Below are positions 7,047 through 14,555 of a stretch of DNA of 18,639 nt, piece by piece. Under the pieces are notes generated by a model. That model searched no databases and was not told the DNA's origin. It was given only the letters and a program-made list of their open reading frames with translations. Each line of letters begins with the position of its first letter. Within the stretch, counting starts at the first letter, position 1. Source of the DNA: an uncultured bacterium (GTDB lineage Bacteria; Actinomycetota; Coriobacteriia; Coriobacteriales; Coriobacteriaceae). Position numbers and translations under genes: made by a program. Where the stretch lies: contig CAJMSL010000028.1 in assembly GCA_905216045.1 (NCBI GenBank), positions 1 through 18,639 of the forward strand, read 5' to 3'.

Positions 7047-7631
7047 TTACTCGTCAAGTGTTTCGATGCGGGGCTTGATGATGCCATATCCACCATTCTT
7101 ACGGTGATACACCACATTGATGAGGCCGGTCGTCGCGTTCTCGAACACGTAGAAGTCGTGGCCCAGCAGATCGGTCTGCACCAGCGCCTGCTCCTCAGTC
7201 ATCGGGGTGACGTCGATAACCTTCTCGCGGACGAGCAGGTCGTCCTCTTCCTCGGGCAGCAGCAGGTCGGCCAGATCCTCGACGCGCTCGACCGGCGCAA
7301 CATCCGCGGCGCTGGCACCGCCCTGGCGGTTGTCCACGACCTTGGTCTTGAACTTGCGCAGCTGGCGGGTGACCTTATCGGCGGAGAGGTCGATGGCGGC
7401 GTACATATCTGCACCGTGCTCGGCAACGCGAATCACCGAACCGCGGGCACGAACCGTGACCTCGACGATTGCCGGGTTGGGGTTCGAGGGGTTCTTCTCA
7501 TAGCGAAGTACAACGTCGACCGTCATGGGCTCGATATCGAAAACCTTGAGCGCCTCGCCGATCTTCTCATCCACATGCGCACGCAGAGCATCGGTTACCG
7601 TCGTCTTGCGTCCAGAAACCTTGATATCCAT
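7047..7631 (-). CDS. hpf: Ribosome hibernation promoting factor, long form
   Basis: Long HPF binds the 30S decoding region and joins two 70S ribosomes into inactive 100S dimers in stationary phase. The 194-residue protein has the N-terminal S30AE domain (MDIKVSGRKTTVTDALRAHV to about residue 100), an acidic linker, and the C-terminal dimerisation domain, recognisable from FYVFENATTGLINVVYHRKN and GGYGIIKP. The start at 7631 is chosen because GGAG lies 6 nt upstream and it aligns with the conserved N terminus. Earlier in-frame codons up to 7691 would add an unrelated extension. It is followed by a strong terminator and then degV. Confidence 0.95.
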   Translation of the reverse strand: MDIKVSGRKTTVTDALRAHVDEKIGEALKVFDIEPMTVDVVLRYEKNPSNPNPAIVEVTVRARGSVIRVAEHGADMYAAIDLSADKVTRQLRKFKTKVVDNRQGGASAADVAPVERVEDLADLLLPEEEDDLLVREKVIDVTPMTEEQALVQTDLLGHDFYVFENATTGLINVVYHRKNGGYGIIKPRIETLDE

Positions 7632-7848
7632 ACGTGGCTCCAATCTGCCTCGGGGACTTACTGTACTGGCTATGTACCCATTGCCGTGCATTTAATCACG
7701 CGGATTCTCAAAGACCCGAATAACGATTGCTTGATACCGCATACCGAAGTCTCGCACTTTTCCGTGGCAAAGTGCGCTATGGGAAGGCGTCGGCAGAGTT
7801 GGTTTTTCTTCTTGAAATTGGCTTTGACCTGCTGGTTTTATAGGGATG
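7632..7848 (-). promoter_or_regulatory. Upstream region of hpf, promoter not resolved
   Basis: About 220 bp between the terminator of the lipoprotein gene and hpf hold no credible gene. They contain the perfect inverted repeat CGCACTTT-N8-AAAGTGCG (7753-7760 and 7769-7776). This could be an operator or a leader hairpin for the stress-induced hpf. No good -35/-10 pair was found. A 75-codon minus-strand frame here runs through the terminator and is not believed. Confidence 0.4.
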
Positions 7849-7882
7849 AAAAAGCCGGGCTCCCCTATTGGGGAAGCCCGGC
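7849..7882 (-). terminator. Terminator of the solute-binding lipoprotein gene
   Basis: GCCGGGCTCCCC (7854-7865) pairs with GGGGAAGCCCGGC (7870-7882) with one bulged base and a TATT loop. Five T residues follow on the minus strand (7849-7853 complement). It lies 66 bp beyond the stop codon at 7949. Confidence 0.88.
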
Positions 7883-7948
7883 AGTGCGTGTTGAAACCGT
7901 GAAGAAGTGTCCTTTCCAACGTACAGGAGACACCACCCCTAGCAATAA

Positions 7949-8974
7949 CTAGCTATTGAGTTTGTTAATGTCGTCGTCGGTGATGGTGCCTTCCTGACTG
8001 GACGATTTGTCCTCGGAGGATGCGGTCTCATTGTTGGAATCGGAGGACTCGCTGCCGGAGGACGTGGTCTCACTGGACTCAGAGTCGCCCGGCTGCACGT
8101 TAGCACCCGAAACCGTCTTAGTGGTGAGGTCGTAGGGCATCGTGCCATACCAGACGCAGTGGACTGCCTCGAGCGTACCGTCGACCGTGATGTCGTCGAG
8201 GGCATCGCTCACGGCACGGCACAGTTCGTCATTGGACGAGAGGCCCGCAACACCGAGCGTCGAGGGCGCCTCGAGCGCACCGACATAGGAGATCTCGCTC
8301 ATCAGACGTGCAAGGTAGCCGCCGGCCGTGGAGTCGCAGATCACATACTCGACCTCGCCGGACTCGAGCGCCTCAAAGCACTCGTTGATGTTGGAGTAGG
8401 TCTTTTGGTTGGCGGTAATGCTCTGCTTGGCAAGCGCCTCCTGCGAGGCCGAGGACATCTGGACACCCAGGGTAGACGTGTTAAGGGTATCGGTGGAAAC
8501 GCTTAGCGACCCACCATCGCTGGTTTTACCGAACACAGAAGCGGCATCGTACAGGCAGGTGCCGAGCGAGCTAACGTCCCCGTCTGTGGAGTTGATCTCG
8601 CCGATAAAGATATCGGCCTTTTTGTCGCCGAGCGCGGAACCTGCCGAGGACGCATCGACAAAGGCGACCTTAAGGCCCATGCGGCTTGCGAGGGCGCGGG
8701 CGGCGTCGACTGCATACCCCGTAAGCTCGCCGTCAGCGCCCTGCATCGCCTGCGGCGCATCGGAAGTATCGAGGGCGACCGTCAGGGTTCCGGGAGTGAC
8801 CAGGGCATCGTCCGACACCGCCGGCGTGACGGTCTCGTGCTCGATCTGGTCGATCGTGGGAGTCGTGAACGTAGACAGCGGGTTGAACGCGCATCCGCTC
8901 AGGCCCAAAACGGCGATGACCGCTGCGGTCCCAGCACCTAACCGAGCCGCGTGCATCAAGCTGCCCCTCACCAT
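7949..8974 (-). CDS. Family-3 extracellular solute-binding lipoprotein
   Basis: This is a 341-residue lipid-anchored periplasmic-type binding protein, of the kind that delivers amino acids or similar solutes to an ABC transporter. Residues 1-28 form a lipoprotein signal (hydrophobic GAGTAAVIAVLG, lipobox LSGC with C28). The mature part shows the SBP_bac_3 pattern: GTLTVALDTSDAP, GYAVDAARALASRMGL, and KADIFIGEI. The C-terminal 55-60 residues are Ser/Glu/Asp-rich and look disordered, which is not usual for the family. No permease or ATPase genes lie next to it, so it may be an orphan or a ligand sensor. The start at 8974 is chosen because it places the signal peptide at the N terminus. The frame stays open upstream, and a start at 9193 would add 73 residues. 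Confidence 0.8.
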   Translation of the reverse strand: MVRGSLMHAARLGAGTAAVIAVLGLSGCAFNPLSTFTTPTIDQIEHETVTPAVSDDALVTPGTLTVALDTSDAPQAMQGADGELTGYAVDAARALASRMGLKVAFVDASSAGSALGDKKADIFIGEINSTDGDVSSLGTCLYDAASVFGKTSDGGSLSVSTDTLNTSTLGVQMSSASQEALAKQSITANQKTYSNINECFEALESGEVEYVICDSTAGGYLARLMSEISYVGALEAPSTLGVAGLSSNDELCRAVSDALDDITVDGTLEAVHCVWYGTMPYDLTTKTVSGANVQPGDSESSETTSSGSESSDSNNETASSEDKSSSQEGTITDDDINKLNS

Positions 8975-9298
8975 GTCCACTACCCTGCCTTCTGTGTCGT
9001 ATACAATCCGTGCGTTGCGCGGAATATCAGGTTGTTCCCACCAGCTGACCTGGTATTTGACCCCACACTTGCGCACCGGGGTGTTTGCTCGGGAGGCCGC
9101 AGCCACCTTCACGACTGACCCGCTCGCCCGCGAGGCGGTATTGCCCCAAAGAAAGTAGAACGGACGGTGCGGCTTATATCTAGGACGCGCCATGATCGCG
9201 CCGCGCGCACGCGGTCGCTTACGTGGATCCCTTTGACCGCGTCTGTCTTGGACTAGGACGGGCATTTCGTCCGTCCGCAACCACAGCCTGGTAGGAAC
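8975..9298 (-). other. Open, coding-like leader upstream of the lipoprotein
   Basis: The lipoprotein frame continues without a stop from 8974 back to beyond the promoter. From an ATG at 9193 it would encode a basic, aromatic-rich stretch (MARPRYKPHRPFYFLWG, later YQVSWWEQPDIPRN). That ATG has no ribosome binding site. The stretch may be an untranslated leader, an in-frame N-terminal extension, or remains of another gene. Nothing else was seen in it. Confidence 0.4.
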
Positions 9299-9305
9299 GA
9301 AGCGC

Positions 9306-9334
9306 ATTATAGCTAAGTTCAAGCTAAAGTTTAA
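9306..9334 (-). promoter_or_regulatory. Sigma-70-type promoter for the lipoprotein gene
   Basis: On the minus strand TTAAAC (9329-9334) and TATAAT (9306-9311) are separated by exactly 17 bp, so transcription should start near 9299. The leader to the chosen start codon would then be about 325 nt. Confidence 0.7.
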
Positions 9335-9406
9335 GGTTAGGGGCGTCATTCGCATCGCGAGTACAGATTTCGCAGGTCGGAGCGGGCTATTCGTGCCCCT
9401 ATGAAG

Positions 9407-9456
9407 CCCGGAGCTCCCCTACGGGGAGCTCCGGGGCACCCTTCTTAGGGTGCCCC
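9407..9456 (-). terminator. Two overlapping GC-rich hairpins
   Basis: CCCGGAGCTCCCC (9407-9419) pairs with GGGGAGCTCCGGG (9423-9435), a 13-bp perfect stem with a 3-nt loop. GGGGCACCC (9433-9441) pairs with GGGTGCCCC (9448-9456), a 9-bp perfect stem. The two share three bases, so both cannot be fully formed. Neither has a U-run. They lie downstream of the comF operon and the inverted-repeat element and may end that transcript or protect its 3' end. Confidence 0.5.
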
Positions 9457-9671
9457 GGCCAAAATACGGCAAATATGAGTACTGTCACCAATTTAGTAAC
9501 AGGCACTTTTGGCCTCTCGGACAGATTTTGCGCTCAGTGTCGCCAATCTGATGCTTAGTTATTCTACATTTGTTTATTATCTTCTTATTTTACGCCGCCT
9601 CCGAGTTCTAAATTCCTTGATTTTGCTGTTACTGATTTAGTGACAGTACTCATATTTGCCATATTATGGCC
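9457..9671. mobile_element. 215-bp AT-rich inverted-repeat element, MITE-like
   Basis: GGCAAATATGAGTACTGTCAC at 9468-9488 recurs perfectly in inverted orientation at 9640-9660. A further TAACAG/CTGTTA pair (9497-9502, 9626-9631) matches inward, and GGCC (9457-9460, 9668-9671) matches outward. The 123-bp interior has no gene and is much more AT-rich than its neighbours. Long perfect terminal repeats without a transposase suggest a non-autonomous element. No target duplication could be identified. Confidence 0.55.
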
Positions 9672-9706
9672 AGGGCATATGATTAACCCTCTATTATCGA
9701 CGCGAA

Positions 9707-10816
9707 TTAGACCGGCTTAAGCCCAAAACACGCCCGCAGCGTGTTAAGCAACGCCTCTTGCTTCTTCCTGCGGGCATCGACACGATTCCGGTACCGCTTT
9801 CGCATACGCTGGTGCATGCGCCATGCGAGCGCTTCCACCGCTTCCATGTCACAGAGCATTTCGTTGTTGACCGTCGCGACCTCGATTCCCATAGTAATCA
9901 AGCCCGTGTTGCGCTTTTCATCATGGATACGTCCCCTCCGAGAGGAATGGCCCAGCTCGCCGTTGTATTCCAGGTCAAACCGGGCTGCTTCCTGATACGC
10001 ATCGCAAACTGCATGCGGCATCCCCGAGATTGCCTGCGCGCGGTCATCGAACTCAATATTGTAGTCGGTCTTAAAGGGCCCGCAGGCAAATCCGCCATAG
10101 GAAAACGGAAGCGAAAACAGGGCGAGCATGATGCACTCCATGGGTGAGCGCAGGTTTTCCGAAAGATAGGGACACAGACGCTGCAGCTGCTTGGCCGCGT
10201 TCCCCTTGCATACCGCGAGGTAATCTGCCAGACGATCGGGCATCAGCACCGGCTCAACCTCAAAGTAGCCCACATCTGCTGGCTGGTCCTTGTCCTTTGC
10301 AAGTTTATTCGTAACAGGCGAGGTGTAGGGAGGCAGATACTTCCCGCGGTCACTCAGCGAAATCTTAGAGCACAGCTCCTGAGCCAGGGCAAATGCCTGG
10401 ATGCAGCCGACCTCGCGCGCAACGGCAACACAAAGGGCCTCGGGAGATAGACTGTACACCCCCGGTTCCACCTCTAGAATCGAGCCGGCGGGCAACCCGG
10501 AGCATACGGACCAGCTCACGCCAAGAATGCGGCGGCGCTGCGCCGCAGATCCCACCAGTAAGCAAAGATCTTCTTGCACCTCGCCGCTTGCGGCCCCAAT
10601 CCGCACCAAGTCGGGAAGATAGATGTCCTCGGTCGAGGGCGACGACGTGCGCAGCACACGGCGCTCTTCATCGGGATCGAGGTCCCTCCAGCTGATGTAA
10701 CCCATTTGTCGGCGCTCGGCGCGCATCATGCGTAGCGCCGAGGCGCCTGTTAGGATTACGGAAGCCGCTAGCTGTTCGTCTGTCGGCTCGTTGCGCCGCT
10801 CAATCTTCACTGCCAC
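9707..10816 (-). CDS. Uncharacterised protein with possible PD-(D/E)XK (DUF559/Vsr-like) C-terminal domain
   Basis: The gene encodes 369 residues from a GTG at 10816. AGGGG lies 7 nt upstream and overlaps the comF stop codon. A second GTG at 10810 is also possible. The family was not recognised by name. Residues about 224-320 show SPMECIML (E227), GPFKTDYNIEF, VCDAYQE (D272), DLEYNGELGH (E283 to H290), then RIHDEKRN and GIEVATV. This order, an early Glu, then D...EYxG..H, then a D..R helix and a G-x-x-V strand, resembles DUF559/Vsr-type restriction-endonuclease folds, so nuclease activity is only an inference. The N-terminal 220 residues have no recognised motif. The C terminus is strongly basic. 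It lies 10 nt after the comF frame and is probably cotranscribed with it. Confidence 0.7.
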   Translation of the reverse strand: MAVKIERRNEPTDEQLAASVILTGASALRMMRAERRQMGYISWRDLDPDEERRVLRTSSPSTEDIYLPDLVRIGAASGEVQEDLCLLVGSAAQRRRILGVSWSVCSGLPAGSILEVEPGVYSLSPEALCVAVAREVGCIQAFALAQELCSKISLSDRGKYLPPYTSPVTNKLAKDKDQPADVGYFEVEPVLMPDRLADYLAVCKGNAAKQLQRLCPYLSENLRSPMECIMLALFSLPFSYGGFACGPFKTDYNIEFDDRAQAISGMPHAVCDAYQEAARFDLEYNGELGHSSRRGRIHDEKRNTGLITMGIEVATVNNEMLCDMEAVEALAWRMHQRMRKRYRNRVDARRKKQEALLNTLRACFGLKPV

Positions 10817-10826
10817 AAAACCACCC

Positions 10827-11633
10827 CTACCAAACGCGTGCGATAGCGAGGCCATCGACTGCTGCGGCGCCGGCGCGCTTGAGTTCCGCCGAAGCCGCGG
10901 CCATCGTCGCGCCCGTGGTAATGACATCATCGATGAGCAGCAGACGGCAACCGCGCACATCCTCGATCGTCTCGTACATGCCCCGGGCATGTTCCCGGCG
11001 CTCATCGCGACCGAGCTCGCGCTGGTCACCATGACCGTATTTGACCAGGGCGTCCAGCAACGGCACACCCGAAAGATCGCAAAACGAGCGCGCGATGGCT
11101 TCCATATGATCGAAGCCGCGTCGCCGATTCTCTTCCGCCGTCGCTGGATCATACACCACCTCTTCTGCGCCTGACAGCACTCCTCCTTAGCGATCGGGCG
11201 CTACGACCTTGGCATGCAGGGCGGTGTCGTAGAGCAGCTCCGCCAGATACGGAGCCAGACGTCGCTCGCCCGCGTCCTTGTACGCTTTAATGATGCGCGG
11301 CAGCGGATGCGCATAGACGGCGCACGCCAGGCAGCGGTCGAGCGCCTCCGCCATTGCCGAGGACGTGCCCTCGACCGAACACTCAGTGCACAGCAAATCC
11401 CCAAACGGGGCGCCGCATCGGGTGCAGCTATGACGTGGGTCGATGAGCGTGAGCGCGGCCAGGCAGTCTTGGCAAATAAGCGCACCGGCGCGCTCGCAGC
11501 CGGCACATCGTGTTGGCGACAATGCCTCGAGCGCCTCGCGTGCCGCCCACTCGGCAAACGGTAGCAATTCGTCCGCAAACGGTAGGGCACCGGCACCCTG
11601 CAGACGGCTCAATATGTTCAGATGGCTCTTCAA
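10827..11633 (-). pseudogene. comF: comF-type phosphoribosyltransferase gene interrupted by in-frame TAA
   Basis: ComF-family proteins act in DNA uptake and handling of single-stranded DNA. The frame from 11633 has the N-terminal zinc region (CAGCE, ICQDC, CTRCG, LLCTEC) and the double-zinc/PRTase linker (IIKAYKDAGERRLAPYLA). It then hits TAA at 11187-11189, and continues in the same frame with NRRRGFDHM and the PRPP-binding motif LLLIDDVITTGATM. Both halves are otherwise intact, so the stop may be a recent mutation, a sequence error, or a natural split. GGAGGA follows the TAA directly but touches the next GTG (11180), which is too close for efficient restart. The start is TTG at 11631-11633, with AGGGAGGG 7 nt upstream held in a hairpin. 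The downstream gene begins 10 nt after the stop. Confidence 0.85.
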
Positions 11634-11636
11634 GAC

Positions 11637-11672
11637 ACAACCCTCCCTACGTTCGGTCGCAGGGAGGGTTGT
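11637..11672 (-). promoter_or_regulatory. Hairpin covering the comF ribosome binding site
   Basis: On the minus strand CAACCCTCCCT (complement of 11661-11671) pairs with AGGGAGGGTTG (complement of 11638-11648), extended by one A-T pair, with a 12-nt loop. The 3' arm contains AGGGAGGG, the only plausible Shine-Dalgarno for the TTG start at 11633. No U-run follows, so control of comF translation is at least as likely as termination after ricT. Confidence 0.5.
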
Positions 11673-11690
11673 TGATTCGGCGCTATGATA

Positions 11691-11707
11691 CCCCGATGCG
11701 CTCGGGG
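11691..11707 (-). terminator. Short GC hairpin after ricT
   Basis: CCCCGA (11691-11696) and TCGGGG (11702-11707) form a 6-bp stem with a 5-nt loop, 28 bp after the ricT stop. The minus strand continues TATCAT with no U-run. It may weakly end the tmk-holB-ricT transcript. Confidence 0.35.
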
Positions 11708-11735
11708 CAAGGCGGGCTAAATCCGCTCGCGGGCG

Positions 11736-13436
11736 TTATTCGCCGGCGGGCGGTTGTGGTGCGGACGAAGACGGGGTCGAGCCCTCGCCACCATCCTGGC
11801 GCGGCTTGCGGGAACGGCGACGGCGACGGCGCTTTTGGCCCTGGTCGGCCGCGCCCTCGCCACCGCGATCCTCGCGCGGCTCGCGCTCGTCGCGCGCCGC
11901 GCCACGCGCAGCCTTGGCCGCCACTCCCCCGCCATCTCCGGGACGACGGCGCGTGACCTTGACCTCGCCGTCCGAAACCTGATCGGCCACGGAAGGAACC
12001 GATGGCTTCTGCTGCGCGCCCGAGGAATGGCGACGGCGCGGACGCGGCGCGCGCTCCTCCTCGCCACGTGACTTGCCGCCCTTGTCGACAGGCGCATCGG
12101 AGGCCGAGGGACCCTTGGAAGCGGCGCCAGCCTCGCGAGCAGCTGCGGCGCGGAAGGCGTCCTCGCGCTCCTCGCTCGACAGATGACGACGGCGGCGACG
12201 TGTGGGGTTCATGCCACCGCCGCGATTCTGCTGCTGGGGCTGCTGAACCTCGCGCTCGCGAGAAGCGTTCTTGCCCGCGGGAGCGGCCTCGCCGGCATCG
12301 CCCGAGCCCGCGCGCTTGCGGCGGCGACGGCCATCGGCCGCCCCCTCGGCCTCGGGCGCCTCGGCCTTGCCGCGGCCCTTTCCGCGGCCACGGCCCTCGC
12401 CCTGGCTCTGAGCAGCGCGGGCATCGGAATCGACGTCGCGACGACGGCGCTTGGGCATCGACGTGCCGGCCAGACGGTCGGCACTCGACAGGCCATCGCC
12501 CACGTCGACGCCGTTCTCGCGGTCGAGCTCCATGAGCGCCAGGCGCATCTCGGGCGACTCGATGCGCTCGAGCACGTCGCGCGTCACGCAGTCGGGGCGG
12601 CAGCTGCAGCCCTGCTCGGCGGCCTTCTTTTTGCAGCCCTCCGAGCACGTCATATCGGCCAGGTTGACCTTAAAGACTTTACCGTTCTCCAGGCGCAGCA
12701 CCAGCTGCTCACGCGGCGTGTCATACTCCTGAATACGCGCCTTGCCAAGCGGCGTATCGATGAGCGTCTTCTTTTTGGGCGCACGGCTCTTAAAGTCCTT
12801 GTACGCCTCGAACTCATAGCGCAGGCAGCACATCAGGCGGCCGCACACGCCGCTGATCTTGGACGAGTTGAGCGGTAGGTCCTGCTCTTTTGCCATGCGA
12901 ATCGAGACGGGCTCAAACTGTCCGCCAAAGCGCGTGCAGCAGAGCTCCTGTCCGCATTGGGCATAGCCACCCACCAGGCGGGTCTCGTCGCGCACGCCGA
13001 TCTGGCGCATGTCGACGCGAATGTGCAGCGTCGAGGACAGATCCTTGACGAGCTGGCGAAAATCGACGCGCTCCTCGGCCGCAAAGTAGAACACGGCCTT
13101 CTCGCCGCCAAACAGGTACTCGACGCCCACCGGTTTCATCTCGAGGTCGAGCTCCTTGACCAGGCGGCGGAAGTCGACCATGGCCTCGTCGCCCTGGATG
13201 GCCAGGTCATCGGCAAGCTGCAGGTCGATGTCGCTCGCCACGCGCAGCACGGGCTTGAGCGGCTGACCGATCTCGTCTTGCGGCACCTCGAAGGGATCGG
13301 CCGTGACCAGGCCGATCTCGGTTCCGCGCTCAGTGGAGCAAATGGCATAATCGGCCTCGAGGATATCCAGATCCTGCGGATCGAACCACAGGTCGCGCGA
13401 GGCGTAGGTAAACTTAACGGGTACGACTAACGGCAT
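11736..13436 (-). CDS. ricT: RicT/YaaT (PSP1) family protein with Arg-rich C-terminal extension
   Basis: RicT is part of the Ric complex (with RicA and RicF in Bacillus), which binds Fe-S clusters and promotes RNase Y processing of mRNA. The PSP1 core spans about 1-310 of 566 residues. Conserved cysteines are C161, C166, C167 (GYAQCGQELCCTRFGG) and C198, C203, C204 (VCGRLMCCLRYE). A second cluster (C264, C268, C277, C279, C283) follows. Residues about 328-566 are a disordered Gly/Arg/Ala-rich tail with six Arg clusters, far longer than in the roughly 275-residue Bacillus protein. The ATG at 13436 overlaps the end of holB by 10 nt, with AGGAAGG upstream. The tmk-holB-ricT order matches Bacillus tmk...holB-yaaT. 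RicA and RicF are not in the window. Confidence 0.9.
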   Translation of the reverse strand: MPLVVPVKFTYASRDLWFDPQDLDILEADYAICSTERGTEIGLVTADPFEVPQDEIGQPLKPVLRVASDIDLQLADDLAIQGDEAMVDFRRLVKELDLEMKPVGVEYLFGGEKAVFYFAAEERVDFRQLVKDLSSTLHIRVDMRQIGVRDETRLVGGYAQCGQELCCTRFGGQFEPVSIRMAKEQDLPLNSSKISGVCGRLMCCLRYEFEAYKDFKSRAPKKKTLIDTPLGKARIQEYDTPREQLVLRLENGKVFKVNLADMTCSEGCKKKAAEQGCSCRPDCVTRDVLERIESPEMRLALMELDRENGVDVGDGLSSADRLAGTSMPKRRRRDVDSDARAAQSQGEGRGRGKGRGKAEAPEAEGAADGRRRRKRAGSGDAGEAAPAGKNASREREVQQPQQQNRGGGMNPTRRRRRHLSSEEREDAFRAAAAREAGAASKGPSASDAPVDKGGKSRGEEERAPRPRRRHSSGAQQKPSVPSVADQVSDGEVKVTRRRPGDGGGVAAKAARGAARDEREPREDRGGEGAADQGQKRRRRRRSRKPRQDGGEGSTPSSSAPQPPAGE

Positions 13437-14554
13437 TTCAGTGCCTTCCTGATATCGAACAGCATGACCTCGATGGCCAGCTGGGGAGTAACGTTTCTGG
13501 CGATGTTGCGCTCGGCGGTCGCGACTGCCTCGAGCGCCCGTGTGGCACCCGCAACATTCGTCGCGGCGGCAAGCCGCCCGATCGTGTCGCGCACGTCCTC
13601 GTTCACCACGTCGGCTGCCTCGTCCTGAAGCGTCAGCAGCACGTCGCGCATGAGCGTCCGCGCGCTCGCCAGCGCTTCCATAATACCCGAACGCTCGCGC
13701 GCGTTGAGTTCGCGCTTGTTGCGGTCCTCAAGCTGCTTCAATGCTCCACGCGACAGGTAGTCGGCGTTTTGCTCGAGCACCTTTTCCTGCGTGGACTTGA
13801 CCTCGGCGAGCGGCGCCTTAACGGCGACGATGAGTGACTTGGCACGGCTGAGCACGTCGGCCTCGTCGGCGGCGATGAGCGAATCGATGGCGCGAACCAT
13901 CTGACGGCGGGCGTCCTGGCGCTCGGCGCTCTTGAGGAACTCGATGCCACGCGTGGGGCTTCCCGCCACGGCGACGGCCATGCGGCAACGCGCGGGGTCC
14001 TGACCGGTGGCGCGGCTCACGGCCTGCGCGGCGACGGCGGGCGATACCAGCCGAAACGGCACGCACTGGCAGCGGCTCACGATGGTGGGCAACATCACGT
14101 CTGCCGAGGTGCCCAACAAGATAAACATAACGCCCTCGGGCGGCTCCTCGAGTGTCTTGAGCAGCGCGTTGGCGGTGTTGGCGCGCAGCTGCTCGGCACG
14201 GTCGATGATGTAGACCTTGGCCTTGGCGCGGATGGGTGCCAGCGGCACGTCGTCGAGCAGCTCGCGGGTCTGGGCAATGAGGTAGCCCGTGGCGCTCTCG
14301 GGCGTGTAATAGTGCACGTCGGGGTGCGTATGGCGAGCAACGCGCACACAACTGTCGCATGAGCCGCAGCCATCCTGCTCGCACAGGAAGGCTTGGGCGA
14401 GCGCCCACGCGGCGTCGAGCTTGCCCGCGCCGGGCGCGCCCAAAAACAGGTAGGCGTGCGATGCGCGACCGCTGGCGACGGCATTGGTCAAAAAGTCACG
14501 CACGCGCTCTTGGGTGTCAAGCTTGGCCAGCAGGCTTGTCTGAGCGGGGGCCAT
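13427..14554 (-). CDS. holB: DNA polymerase III delta' subunit
   Basis: Delta' is a clamp-loader subunit that helps place the beta sliding clamp on DNA. The 375 residues show a P-loop-like LFLGAPGAGK, the four-Cys zinc module (CEQDGCGSCDSC), YIIDRAEQL, the sequence ANALLKTLEEPP typical of the family, and the SRC motif (IVSRCQ). The C-terminal third is helical, as in the clamp-loader collar. The ATG at 14552-14554 is one nucleotide from the tmk stop codon, with AGGAGG inside the end of tmk, so translation is coupled. ricT overlaps the 3' end. A gamma/tau (dnaX) identity is unlikely given the short length and the tmk-holB-ricT context. Confidence 0.92.
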   Translation of the reverse strand: MAPAQTSLLAKLDTQERVRDFLTNAVASGRASHAYLFLGAPGAGKLDAAWALAQAFLCEQDGCGSCDSCVRVARHTHPDVHYYTPESATGYLIAQTRELLDDVPLAPIRAKAKVYIIDRAEQLRANTANALLKTLEEPPEGVMFILLGTSADVMLPTIVSRCQCVPFRLVSPAVAAQAVSRATGQDPARCRMAVAVAGSPTRGIEFLKSAERQDARRQMVRAIDSLIAADEADVLSRAKSLIVAVKAPLAEVKSTQEKVLEQNADYLSRGALKQLEDRNKRELNARERSGIMEALASARTLMRDVLLTLQDEAADVVNEDVRDTIGRLAAATNVAGATRALEAVATAERNIARNVTPQLAIEVMLFDIRKALKCR

Positions 14555-14555
14555 G

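Noticed and set aside
7692..7919. 75-codon minus-strand frame upstream of hpf
   Set aside because: It runs through a strong terminator stem, has no ribosome binding site and has no recognisable motif.
9707..11152. A 481-codon version of the nuclease-like gene reaching into comF
   Set aside because: The first 110 or so residues are comF read in another frame. A GTG at 10816 with AGGGG upstream is a better start.
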